Assembly: GCF_907165205.1 (NCBI RefSeq)
Contig: NC_058198.1
Location: 1,267,501 to 1,331,500, forward strand
Source of the DNA: Coccinella septempunctata
Lineage: Eukaryota; Arthropoda; Insecta; Coleoptera; Coccinellidae
Direction of reading: 5' to 3'
DNA length: 64,000 bases
A model generated the notes under the pieces. It was given only the letters and a program-made list of their open reading frames with translations. It had not been told where the DNA came from and searched no databases. Made by a program: the position numbers and the translations under genes. Shown in pieces: positions 38,037 through 48,103 of the stretch (position 1 is the stretch's first letter; every line of letters starts with the position of its first letter).

Positions 38037-41000
38037 ATGATCAAAGAAAAGCACGAGAAGGGCTCCGATAGCGTCAAAGAAGAGCCTGGTAGTTCTGAAA
38101 AGGAAATTCCCAATGCTGATGTACATGTAAAAAAGGAGGAAGATGCTACAGGAAGTGCATGTCCAATCAAAAAAGAATCCAGTCGCCCTATTACTAAAAA
38201 TGGGGGCCTCATTGGTTCCACTAATACAGGATCCTTGCAAACATCATCTGACAGAAAGCCTGATAATGAAGAAACACCTTCTGCTTCAGAAAATTCTATA
38301 AAAACCGAAGAACAGTTACAACAGGATATACCTGCTGAAACTTTTTTGGGATTGCCTGCTCCACAACCCCCTGACGGGGTGCAGCCGTTAATCAGCAATG
38401 TTATTAATAAACAACCGAGTACTATGGAGCCCTATATGCAACAACAGAGTCAAATATTTGTGTTCTCAACCATGTTGGCGAATTCTGGAGCAGAAGAAGT
38501 CTTACAAGGCAGATATCCTTCAATAATAGCGTATCATTGTGCCCAGCCAGGTACTAAAAAATACTTGGAGAAAAATCCATTGAAAGTTACACAGTTCAGG
38601 CCAAATCCTACTCAGTGGTTGAATAATATAGCGATGATGAAAAATAAAGGTTGCACACGTAGTTCACTAGGTCCCAAAACTCAACCATCAATTGATTCTT
38701 TTTTGAGTCCCGAAGGGTTAGATGAAATGGTTGCATTGACTGAGGATTTGACGTGGGATCAGAAAAATAATCATTTAGATAGTTTAGAAGGTGTCAGTAA
38801 TGGTCTACCAGATGTAGGACCAGATATGGATGCCTGTAGCCCTTCCTTATCAAATGTGCCCTCATTACAGGGTGTTAAAGTGCCTGATGAAAATCTTACC
38901 CCTCAACAACGTCAACATAGAGAAGAACAACTAGCTGCTATCAGAAGAATGCAACAAATGCTTTTTCCAGAGAGACAATCCATGGAGGAGCAAAATATGA
39001 CTAATGTTTCTAATGTAGAAAGTGGTAACTCTTCATTAGATATGCATAGGCAAATGAATCAGCCCCCAACAAGTACAGGACAGCAACCAGTATCTGCACA
39101 GATGGAGTGGCAAAAGTTACAAAGTCAGTTTTTCGAAGATAGAAAAATTAAACCTCCGGATAATCGAATGTGTAGCAATCAAGTAGTGCCAGTAGGCCCT
39201 GTCAGTTCAGGCCCTTCTTCATGTTCCGGAACACCAGGCGGGGGTGCTCTGAGGGGAGCTCAAGGCTCTGGACAAAGACTACAAGGACCACCACCTCCAT
39301 ATCATCAGACACAGAGATCTGCAAGTGTTCCAATTGCACTTCAGAGCCCCTCACCCGCATCTCCTAATAATCCTACATCAAATTTATCCCTTCCCTCACC
39401 TAGGGCTTCCTCTGCTCTAAATTCCCCAGCCGATTCTAATAGACCTTTCGGTCTTAATAGACACATGAGTACAGGACAAAGTCCAACATCTCAAGACTCC
39501 CCCTCAGCCCCTAGACTGAATCATAGTAATCCCGGAACACCAGTTTCATCACACCTATCGCCTAGTATAAGCAGTAGCACAGCAGAACCATGTTCAACAC
39601 ATCAGTCTTCAGGTAAGAGCAAATTTTCTTGAAACTTATGTTATTCTAATTGAGTATTGTGAAAATTTTTGATTTTATATAGGAACATCTTCAACACTCT
39701 GCTTCGCTCACATTCAATTTCATCTGCAGGTCAAACAGGTCAAAAAACTAAATTAATTCACAAGTATACTAAGAATAAAGATGTCAGCTGCACCTTAATT
39801 TTATTCTTAATAATCTCCTGCAGAGAATCTATGATTAGCTCTGCTCTGAGTGTGTTGCTTTTGTTTAGAAAATGTATGAATGATATTTCTCTACTTTATT
39901 TCGTGAATGATAATAATTCTGTCTGTAATGAACAAGGATTTTCTATCGATTGAGAAAATAGTTTTGTTCTTTTCAATATCATCAAGAGAGAAGTAGACTT
40001 TCTTATAAAACAACTGCTTTTAGATCTGAATTTCAACACTGGTTCGTTTATAAATTGGAATCAGAAGTGAACTGATAATAATGCAGATAAATGCTATTTT
40101 ATTTCGCAGCGTGGGTGGTTTATCAAAAATGAATAATACTATTCTTGAACAGTAATCGATTAATCAATATGAGCATGTCTAGGCCTTATCTTTATCATGC
40201 TCATTATAATTATTTCTGTTATTATATCTGGATTTATTTTTTGATTATAAATTTTTGGAAACAAAAAAGAAAATTCTACTCTTCGATATTTTTATAAACT
40301 CTTTTTTTATTTCCCCAATTGGCGTTTCAATTCAATTTGCATGCAGATTCTGAAGAAATTTATTATTGTAACTGAATTATCCCCATGTATGTTATGCGAT
40401 TGTTTATCAGCTGTAATTGTTTATATGGTTCTCATGAGTTGCAAGCTCATTGCAATTATTTTATCAGTTTATTGATCCAAGTACTTCAAAAACTTTCTGA
40501 TTTAATAAGCCATTGATCCTATAAATTCAATTGAACTATTTAATTTATGAAGAACTCTGAAATATATTTTTGGTAATGATGATGAATGAAATTTATGGGA
40601 ATGCAACTCATAACTCGGTATCTTTAAAAAATCATATCCTAAATCGGATATATCGTAAAGGACGATCGTTCTTTTGTTTCTTTTTTTTTACAACACATTT
40701 CTATTTCGCAGTGGATGGAATGTTTGGCAGGACCTTGCAATCCATGGCACAACAGAAACAACAGATGAGCACTTCCACCACAACCTGTTCAAGTTCGGCA
40801 TCAACAAATGTTAAAGAACCCAACCTCATGCCTGTACCATCACCTCAACAAATACAGTATCTGAATACATTTGAGGGGCAAGAATTGATCATTCAAAAGC
40901 AGCCCAACACTAGCCTTAAAGAGGGAAACATCATATCATCATCGTAAGCAGTTTGTATATTACATTAACGGAAATATTTCTAATTCTGTCCATTTCCCCA

Positions 41001-42659
41001 GGGCATTACCTCCAACATCTACGATGGACAATGCATTTCCAGGCAGCTCGACCGATATGGGTCACTCAAGGGTTTCAGGGCCAAACACCCCTACATCCAT
41101 GGATGTCGGACCACGTTTCCCACCTACACCCTCGGAAGGGTGTCGGTTTCAGATCCCCAGCCCACACACGCCAACTGCAGCAAATACAGGGGGTAAATTG
41201 AATGCTATAGAATTTATCGATTGATTTCCTGATGAATTTGTAATTTTTCTTTCTTTCTAAAGGTGACAAATCCCAGCGACTGACTGCCCCTGGTCCTACA
41301 TCTGCACCAGGAATGAGCCCTCAAACCGTACCAGGCCCCACGTCTGATCCCCTGAAGAACGACCTCTTCCCCACTCCAAGCCCACATATGATGGATGTAA
41401 CACGTTTTCCTGGACCTAACAATTCACCGGGCGCCAAAATAGGAGGCGGTTTTGTAAATGTTTCACCGCCTGGCAAGCCTAGCCCCATGGACCTTCCCAA
41501 TTACAGTTGCGGAAGGGGAGATAATATTCCACTCAACCCAAATTGTACAAGTAGTATGTCAGGGAACCCGAAAGTATCCCATTTTGACCCGATATCCTCT
41601 TTGGCACAGATGAGTCAACAATTAACGAATAGTGTAGCTAGTTCTTTAAATGGTCAGGGAAACCAGGGTCCTGGTATGATGAACTTTGGATCTCCTTCTA
41701 TGCACATGATGGACATGGCGTCGTGTCATGGTATGCCTGATATGGATCAAGGTGGAGGCATGATGGGAATGCCTATGCAAGGCCCACCCCACAGTTTCCA
41801 TCCGAATTCGCCAATGGGTCCTATCCGCTCTCTATCCCCCAAGTTGCCAGGTGCCTTTCCCAATCACATGCCTATGCCCAGGATGATGGGACGTCCCCCA
41901 GGTCCGAATCCTTACAATGGAGCTAATGTCCAGGTTAAACCTAATGCACCTAACACAATCCAGTATTTACCTGCTAAACCTCAGGGTAATAATCCAGGTC
42001 CAAGGGGGCCGCCAAGCTTGGATTTCCTACAGAGATTCGCAAACCCCATGTCGAATATGGAGAACAAAATAACTGGCCAGAACATGCATCATTATTTTCC
42101 AGGCTGCGGGCCTAACAGTGGCCCGATGCCCCCTCATATGGGCCACATGGATGGACCCATGCCACCAGAACTTGGGGGCTCGATGATGGGGGGACCCATG
42201 GGTAATGGTAACCCAATGATGGGAGGCAATATGGGCATGCCTGGGGGCATGATACCAATGATGAGAGGACCTCCTATGAGACCTTCGGCAATGATGAGGA
42301 TACCGCAGATGGGTTTCAACGGTCCACCGGGCCCTGGTCATGATGGAATGTTCAATCCAGGACCTGGAAACATGGGAAATCCCAATCCACAAATGTTTGT
42401 TGGTGGACCCAAAGGAAGTCCGATGGGTCTTGGTGCTCCAGATGCCAGTCAACCCTTGCCTCCTTCAATGGGACAGAATAATAGCTTTAAGAACTCGCCA
42501 TTTGTGGGCCCGACTACGGCCGATCCGAACTACGCTCAGCAGTTTCATAATTTCCAACAACAGTTATATGCTACAGGCACTCGCACACAAATGGGAGGTC
42601 AGACTATGGGTCCAGGGCCCCCGCATCCTCAACAGCCTCCGTATTTCAATCCAAAATAG
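38037..42659 (+). CDS. lgs: Legless / BCL9 beta-catenin co-activator
   Basis: Nuclear Wnt adaptor that bridges Armadillo/beta-catenin to Pygopus. Four exons (38037-39612, 40712-40943, 41002-41192, 41263-42659) close to 1,131 residues. Homology domain 1, which binds the Pygo PHD finger, is clear at about 139-185 (IFVFSTMLANSGAEEVL, then IIAYHCAQP). Homology domain 2, the helix that binds beta-catenin, is at 287-313 (QRQHREEQLAAIRRMQQMLF). The rest is low-complexity Ser/Pro, then Met/Gly/Pro-rich, as in BCL9 proteins. The ATG is the first in a good context after an AT-rich leader. AATAAA at 43007-43012 ends the transcript. The first intron (39613-40711) is 1.1 kb and could hide a small exon, but the chain closes without one. 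Confidence 0.93.
39613..40711 (+). other. Long intron 1 of legless
   Basis: 1.1 kb, AT-rich. A CTGCAG acceptor-like site lies at about 39729, but no matching exon with protein-like content follows. No transposon ends seen. Confidence 0.5.
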
Positions 42660-43106
42660 CTAATTTGGTGCTGAATGCGTCAGAGTTTTGTTTATTTTTG
42701 ATATTAAAAATACCCTGGCAATAATTAGAACTCAAGTTGAGTTTGTATATTCTCATGTTATTGAGTGGAATGCATTGAAGTGCAGTTAAAGGCTCTGCAG
42801 CCTCTGTTCGTGTACAAAGCTGCCTGTCTACGCTATTTTGAATTTGTATATTTGCCATAATTAGAGACTATAGTATAATCTTTAAGTGTAGGACTTGAAA
42901 AAGTTCTTTTATGACAGAGGTTTCACTATTGCTCATATTGATTTGTTTCTATCCATCTGTTATTCGTTTTATTGTACATTTTATGAGTAATCATCAATCA
43001 AATGATAATAAAATTCTATATTATATATTAATCTCTTTTTTTCGGATCATGGTTTCCCTTTGTATACCATTTAAAATTTAAGTGATACCTGTTAGAATGA
43101 AAAAGG
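42660..43106 (+). other. Legless 3' UTR
   Basis: Non-coding after the stop codon. The best poly(A) signal is AATAAA at 43007-43012. Beyond it the sequence runs into the MITE-like element at 43107. Confidence 0.6.
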
Positions 43107-43272
43107 TGTACGAGGTGTTCTACAGGATAAGATCTATATGTCGAAATTAGGAATAACACAAAAATAATTTGAGAAGAGCTTGAAACTTGAATACCTACTT
43201 ATCCAGAAATACTTTTATTTGACAATTTTTTCTTTATGGTATAAGGTCTGTTTCTGGTGGACACCCTGTACA
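43107..43272. mobile_element. MITE-like element with imperfect terminal inverted repeats
   Basis: The left end TGTACGAGGTGTTC and the complement of the right end TGTACAGGGTGTCC match at 11 of 14 positions, bounding about 166 bp with no ORF. No clear target-site duplication is visible, so the ends or superfamily are uncertain. A similar CACCCTGTAT word occurs at about 61885 (61884-61893). Confidence 0.45.
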
Positions 43273-43282
43273 TAAATGGGAC

Positions 43283-43430
43283 CACAGAACACTAATATAA
43301 AGTGAAGGACAGATGTGTTCTGTGGACTAGCCACAGATTACAGCTCACTAAGAGTAAGAATATGAAAAATTATTCTCTGCAAGAAATACCATAGAACCAT
43401 ATTCTCCAGTGCTCTGTGATCACGCACAGA
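43283..43430. repeat. CACAGA/TCTGTG word cluster C
   Basis: Five exact hexamers lie at 43283, 43319, 43332, 43413 and 43425. The complement of CTGTAATCTGTGG occupies 43331-43343, identical to the 13-mer in cluster A. CCACAGAACAC at 43282-43292 recurs in cluster D. It lies between the MITE-like element and the hAT element. Confidence 0.5.
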
Positions 43431-43467
43431 ACTTCTGATCATTTAATTAAATTACTGTCTATGTTTT

Positions 43468-43475
43468 ATTTACAC
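43468..43475 (+). repeat. Left 8-bp target-site duplication of hAT element
   Basis: ATTTACAC, identical to 44541-44548 on the other side of the element. Confidence 0.85.
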
Positions 43476-44540
43476 TAGGGCTGTGTCGATCAGGGTATTT
43501 TCGTAACCCGGGTCGATCGCGACCCACCGGCTCAGGGATCGGGTCAAAAGATTCGATCATTTCGATCACTTCGATCACAGAACCCGAATATGCTAAATTA
43601 ACTCATTTATCGTGTATCAATCCTGTTCAAATGTGATCGGGCTCAGAAATGAAAAGAGTGGGTTCTAGATTCTGGTCAGAAATGATTTTAACGGTTTTTT
43701 TATATATGAAATGTATTTACAATTGATATTTTATCAATTATCATACACCTAATTCGATCATTCCGATCATTCGATCATAAAACCCGAGTTTGTTATATCG
43801 CATTGACTCATTCACCGACTTTCGAGCCTGTTAAAATTTTATTGAGTTTCGAGTTTAAAGATCGACTCAGGAAATGAATTTTTCTAATTAAAGATGTCTT
43901 TTTGTGATAGAAGATCATAATTAAATGGTCCAGCATTTTCAGCCTGAATGTGGCCAAAAATTGCGTCGTCCTAAATCAAGAGGTTTTTGTTTTCATTAAA
44001 TTAGTAGAATTTCATTTCTTCCGAAAAGTTTCTTTTCAATTCCGCTTAATGAGAAATTTCCCAACTTTTATATGTACTTGTTCAATTAATCTATCGCTTC
44101 CAACTCCATAATTCACAATCGATCCTTATGGGTTCTTTAAGATACAATTCAATCATCGATCATTTCGATCTTTTCCATCGCGTCGCCTCTCATTCGATCT
44201 TTCGATCTCGACTCGATCAGGCTACAATACCTATTCTTGAATAGACAACCAGCGATACGCGATACACCCTACAACCAATGCCAAAACAACCAATCCATCT
44301 ATAGGGGGAAACTGAAAGTTGCCATCTTTTGTCAAATAAACAATCTATTGAGAAAATAGTCACTTCAGTCAGTCGAATTCTGTAGTAATGCTCGTGTCCA
44401 GAAGGCGCAGGCGGGTCGAACTCGAATATGACCGAATGATCGAAATGATTGGGTCATTTCGAGATCGGTGACTCGATCACTCCCGCACGGGTTACGATCG
44501 AATCCAAACGATTCGATCGATCGTGATCGACACAGCCCTA
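43476..44540. mobile_element. Non-autonomous hAT-type DNA transposon
   Basis: The element is 1,065 bp, begins TAGGGCTGTGTCGATCA and ends with its exact inverted complement (17 bp). It is flanked by identical 8-bp direct repeats ATTTACAC (43468-43475 and 44541-44548). An 8-bp duplication and a TAGGG-type terminus fit the hAT superfamily. No transposase is encoded. The interior is rich in TCGATC words and is markedly more CpG-rich than its surroundings. Two diverged direct copies of a TTCGATCA-AACCCGA segment lie at about 43563 and 43766. The exact ends and target duplication suggest a fairly recent insertion. It stops 25 bp before the SET ATG. Confidence 0.88.
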
Positions 44541-44548
44541 ATTTACAC
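44541..44548 (+). repeat. Right 8-bp target-site duplication of hAT element
   Basis: ATTTACAC, identical to 43468-43475. The following 17 bp lead into the SET start codon. Confidence 0.85.
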
Positions 44549-44565
44549 TGGTAAAGAAATAAGAA

Positions 44566-45425
44566 ATGTCTGAAGCCTCCAAAAAAATGAAAAAGGAGTG
44601 TGTTTCCATTGAGGGTTCAGTAAGTGGATCTGATTTAGATGCTGCAACGCAGAAAAACTTGGAGGCTATCGATATTTGTCAAATCGAAATCGACAATCTC
44701 AGCTTGAAGGCTTGCGAAGAGATACTCAAGATTGAGCAGAAATTCAACGAGTTCAAAAAGCCGCACTTCGAAAAAAGGAGTGAAATAATAAAAAATGTAC
44801 CTAACTTCTGGTTTACTGCTGTATCCTTTTTCATTTAAATGAGTTGTTCTCACTTTCGATAACCTCAATTGATATTATCTTGTTTTTTCCCTAAATATGC
44901 CAGATCATGAATCATCCAGACCTCAGTTCACTTATAGACGAGAAGGAAGAAGAATGTCTCCAATTCTTGAACAGGATAGAAGTAATCGAGTTCGAAGATA
45001 TAAAGTCCGGTTATGAAATACAATTTCACTTTGAGGAAAATCCTTTTTTTGAGAATTTAATGATCAAAAAAGAGTTTCATTTAGAATCTGGTAACATATA
45101 TTCTTCTTATTTGAACTGATTGAAAATACATTAATTTGCAGGTCCTCCAAGTTCACAAAGTACTCAAATAAAATGGAAAGATGATATCACCAAAAATATT
45201 GATCAAAATTCTGGTAAAGGTGGTCGAAAACGTCGTTTAGAATCTAAATCATTCTTTAGCTGGTTTTTCGATAATGTTGATCCAGTAAGTGATGATATAG
45301 CCGAAATTTTTAAGGATGACTTGTGGCTGAATCCATTACAGTATTATTTAGTACCAGACATGGATGATGCCAACAGTGCAGAAAATAATGAAGATTCTGA
45401 AAGTAGTAGTGTTGAAGAGAAATAA
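44566..45425 (+). CDS. Set: SET / TAF-I (NAP family) histone chaperone
   Basis: NAP-family chaperone and PP2A inhibitor, normally nuclear. Three exons (44566-44820, 44904-45090, 45142-45425) close to 241 residues. The dimerisation helix (EIDNLSLKACEEILKIEQKF, residues about 43-62) and the earmuff domain (NHPDLSSLIDEKEE, EFEDIKSGYEIQFHF, QSTQIKWK, SFFSWF, NPLQYYLVPDMDD) match SET. The protein is noticeably diverged from vertebrate SET. Its C-terminal acidic tail is only about 22 residues, far shorter than the usual long Asp/Glu run. Intron 1 has U12-type signals. The hAT insertion leaves just 25 bp of native sequence upstream of the ATG, so promoter or leader may lie in the element. It may be a diverged paralogue. 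AATAAA at 45739-45744. Confidence 0.88.
44821..44903 (+). other. U12-type intron (SET intron 1)
   Basis: The 83-bp intron opens with GTATCCTTT, the exact U12 donor consensus. A TTCCCTAAA box about 10 nt before the CAG acceptor is a near match to the U12 branch site TTCCTTAAC. It splits the conserved FW-T-NHP motif in phase 0. Confidence 0.8.
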
Positions 45426-46134
45426 ATAATTCACATCCAATACTGCTCTGACTTTATCACTGCAAGTATTGATTGATGAAATAAGATTATCTTGATAACT
45501 GTTATTGCCAACAGATTCTGATAATCACACAATTGTAATGCTAAGTTTTTAGAGATTATATTTTTATTGAATTTTACTAGTTGTTAGCTCTTGAGACTTT
45601 TCAGTTCCACTACCCACTGAACATTTTAGTTCCCAAATTTGCTTTTTTTATTCCCTCCATGACTGCTCTATCTTGTAGAATAGTTTCCTTGCAAATTGTT
45701 CATAGCACAATATTCTGAAGGTTTTTATTTCATATTAAAATAAAGTTTTTACTCAAATCCTATACTATTTTGATTGATGAGATATATTCAACATGTATTT
45801 ATTGTGAAGGTGTATTTATACATAAATAATATAATTTTTGAACAAAAAATATAGATTGAAATAAAAATAATTTGTTCCAGTTGAGATATTTTTAGCCAGA
45901 TTCACCATACTATCAGAAATATCAATTAAAATAACGACATATATACATTTGATGCAACAGTATAAACAAAGTATTCTATTAATTATATACAAGTTTTATC
46001 AATTAAATGAGTGTAGGTAGAAAATAACCTAAATATGAAGAATTCAATACAATTTTAGATTAGTATGTAATGAAGTTATATTCACACAATGGCTTGAGAT
46101 AGATTTTTGACTTCTTACACTTAAAAATTTTCAT
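45426..46134. other. Convergent 3' region, SET and the 46135 ORF
   Basis: Contains the SET poly(A) signal (AATAAA 45739-45744) and, on the minus strand, an AATAAA at 45803-45798 that could serve the opposing ORF. If both are used the transcripts end within about 60 bp of each other. No other feature seen. Confidence 0.5.
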
Positions 46135-46635
46135 TTATGCCATTGTATAGGGCGTTTTAGGTGGCCACTGTAGAGGTAAAATTTCATCGAATCTGCGGTT
46201 AAGAAATAATACCTTACTTGATAGGTGACTAACAGTTTCTTCTAGATGAGTACGTTGTATACATTCTAATTGTGGTAAAAGCTTCTCCGCTTGTTGAATG
46301 CGGCTTTCCATATTGTTAAGTTTACAATACACAGAGTTGATATAAGCATCCTGCAATAAATTCATACCGGTATCATGTGCCTGACTAACGTTTGTAACAT
46401 CTACAAAGTAAGTGTCTTTTTCATTCTCTAGCATCATTGAATATGGGATCAGTACAAGTTCACTATTGCGAAGCTTTATGATTTTATGCTCAGATACAAT
46501 CAATTTACAAGCGTCCATTATTTTTCTTTTGAGTTCAGTATAACTTATGTCGGGGTCACATTCGATGTTGGCTTTTTCAACAGGAGGATTATTTGAGAAG
46601 TCAAAGCGTCTTATATTTATTTTCAAAGTGACCAT
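46135..46635 (-). CDS. Unrecognised intronless protein, 166 aa
   Basis: A single open frame from ATG (MVTLKINIRRFDF) to stop with protein-like composition. I do not recognise the family. The first ~75 residues read like a beta-grasp fold: alternating beta-type residues, then TELKRKIMDACKLIV as a helix and a KLRNSELVLI strand. The second half is helical with heptad-like leucines (MESRIQQAEKLLPQL, then LSSKVLFLNRRFDEIL), a likely coiled coil. It ends in a Pro-rich tail (LQWPPKTPYTMA). It diverges from ERG28 across a 490-bp spacer. It could be a fast-evolving conserved small protein or a retrocopy. The reading-frame integrity argues that it is real. Confidence 0.65.
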   Translation of the reverse strand: MVTLKINIRRFDFSNNPPVEKANIECDPDISYTELKRKIMDACKLIVSEHKIIKLRNSELVLIPYSMMLENEKDTYFVDVTNVSQAHDTGMNLLQDAYINSVYCKLNNMESRIQQAEKLLPQLECIQRTHLEETVSHLSSKVLFLNRRFDEILPLQWPPKTPYTMA

Positions 46636-47125
46636 GACGCCACAACAATGTATTCTGCGTTGATCAGAACCTTAACTTTTATCAGAGACTCTGCTTTTAT
46701 GTTTTTATGTATTAGTCAGATTTTAGTATTTTTGCACAGTCTTGTCCACAGAACACATCCGATATTTACTTTATGGTCTTGTGTATATTCATCACAGAAA
46801 ATCATGTCGTGGTCATAGAACTAAAACAATAAAAAGTGTTCTGTGGGAAAATGTGGAAAATCTTCGGGTAACTCTTTGCTTCAAGATGATCTATGGTGCA
46901 TCCATAGATGTGGTGGTTCATAGAGAAAGGGAAAAAGTCTCTGTCTCTGTGGTGGTTCTTTCACCATTATCTGTGGTCTGCTATCATGATCACAGAACAT
47001 CAAATATCATTTTTATAGGTTAATTTAAATGTCCTGCAGTAAATTAATAAAATTCATATTGAATTCGAATGGAATTGATGTCTATTTCATTTTCTCGATT
47101 ATAAAAGAATTCAAAATCCAATAGT
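46636..47125. promoter_or_regulatory. Divergent promoter spacer, 46135 ORF / ERG28
   Basis: The 490 bp between two opposed ATGs. More than half of it is CACAGA cluster D (46747-46996), so both promoters must lie in or beside the repeat. Confidence 0.5.
46747..46996. repeat. CACAGA/TCTGTG word cluster D
   Basis: Six exact hexamers (46747, 46793, 46840, 46946, 46970, 46991) occur in both orientations, with CATAGA and TATGGT variants between. GTCCACAGAACAC at the left resembles cluster C, and GTGTTCTGTGG at 46837-46847 repeats the word seen in C at 43316-43326. Non-coding. Confidence 0.5.
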
Positions 47126-48103
47126 ATGGAGCAGAAAATGCTATATACCTTCAGAGGTTGGATTGCTTTTGTAGCATTTATGGATTTAGGAACAGCTATA
47201 AGAAGTTATATTGAAAAGAAGTCATTCTTGGATAAAACCTCAGAAAATGAGTACAGTGATGGTAGGGTGCGGCAATATTTTTTTTCTGAATATTAAGAAT
47301 TATTTTTTTAAGGTGAATTCACCACTTCAAGACTCTTGGGACTCTTCTCTGTACTGAAAGCTTTAGTATTGATTCATTGTACCTTATTCATACATTACAA
47401 ACCGTAAGTACAAAGCATTCATGAAAGGTAGCTAACAATTGCTGTCTGAATGGTATAATTAATGGTTGTACAATCAGATAGATCTAATTATATATGGGCA
47501 TATATTTGGTAACTCAGCAATAGAAGAAATATGTAAAGGGTGAGTAGAAAATCTAAAATGATTTTTTCACTGTATACCCAAATACATCTCCATAATAAGC
47601 TCAATTGCTCATATCTTGAATACATATTTTGATAATATGAATCTAATACTAACACATGAATGAAATGCCACTAGATTTAGCACAGTATAGAGACTATGCT
47701 GTGGTTTTTTAGACTTGTACATGTTGCTCTAAACACAAGTAGAATTGAAACCAAGATAAATGTCTGTTTGTCTGATTCCTGCCCTTTAACTTAGATTATA
47801 ATTTTTCATCTTATGAAAACAGTACCGATTTTCAATTATCCTTGATTCAGACAACAATATTTAGTATCCAACTATGTGAGCTGATATTTGAAAGTGATTG
47901 ATAAGATTTCCAGGATAGTGAGTATTGGAATTTGTTCACTCTTTGTAACAATAATTCTATATCTATCAGAAACGATATATTTTCGAGCAGCAACATTGAG
48001 TTTTTACGTTATTTTTCCTTGTGTTCTGAATAGTGAGTATACAGTTCAAATAGTTTTCATAGTATTGTGCATGCTGGATATGAATGGAATGCTAGTCTAT
48101 TGA
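47126..48103 (+). CDS. ERG28-like endoplasmic reticulum membrane protein
   Basis: ERG28 is a small ER scaffold that tethers C-4 demethylation enzymes of sterol synthesis in yeast. Insects do not make sterols de novo, so the role here is likely different. Four exons (47126-47261, 47313-47403, 47914-48032, 48054-48103) close to 131 residues. It opens with the family signature (LYTFRGWIAFVAFMDLGTAI), followed by RLLGLFSVLKALVLIHC, then SETIYFRAATLSFYV, with about four hydrophobic segments. The ATG is near the 5' end with a second in-frame Met at codon 5. Intron 2 (510 bp) is long for the gene. The last exon is tiny. Family call from remembered homologues. Confidence 0.85.

Noticed and set aside
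42027..42452. Minus-strand 141-codon ORF rich in His/Arg
   Set aside because: Antisense of the Met/Gly/Pro-rich legless exon, open only because of its composition.
43283..46996. AGAACA / TGTTCT words resembling steroid-receptor half-sites in clusters C and D
   Set aside because: They follow from the CACAGAACAC repeat itself, lack the fixed 3-nt palindrome spacing, and insects have no glucocorticoid receptor.
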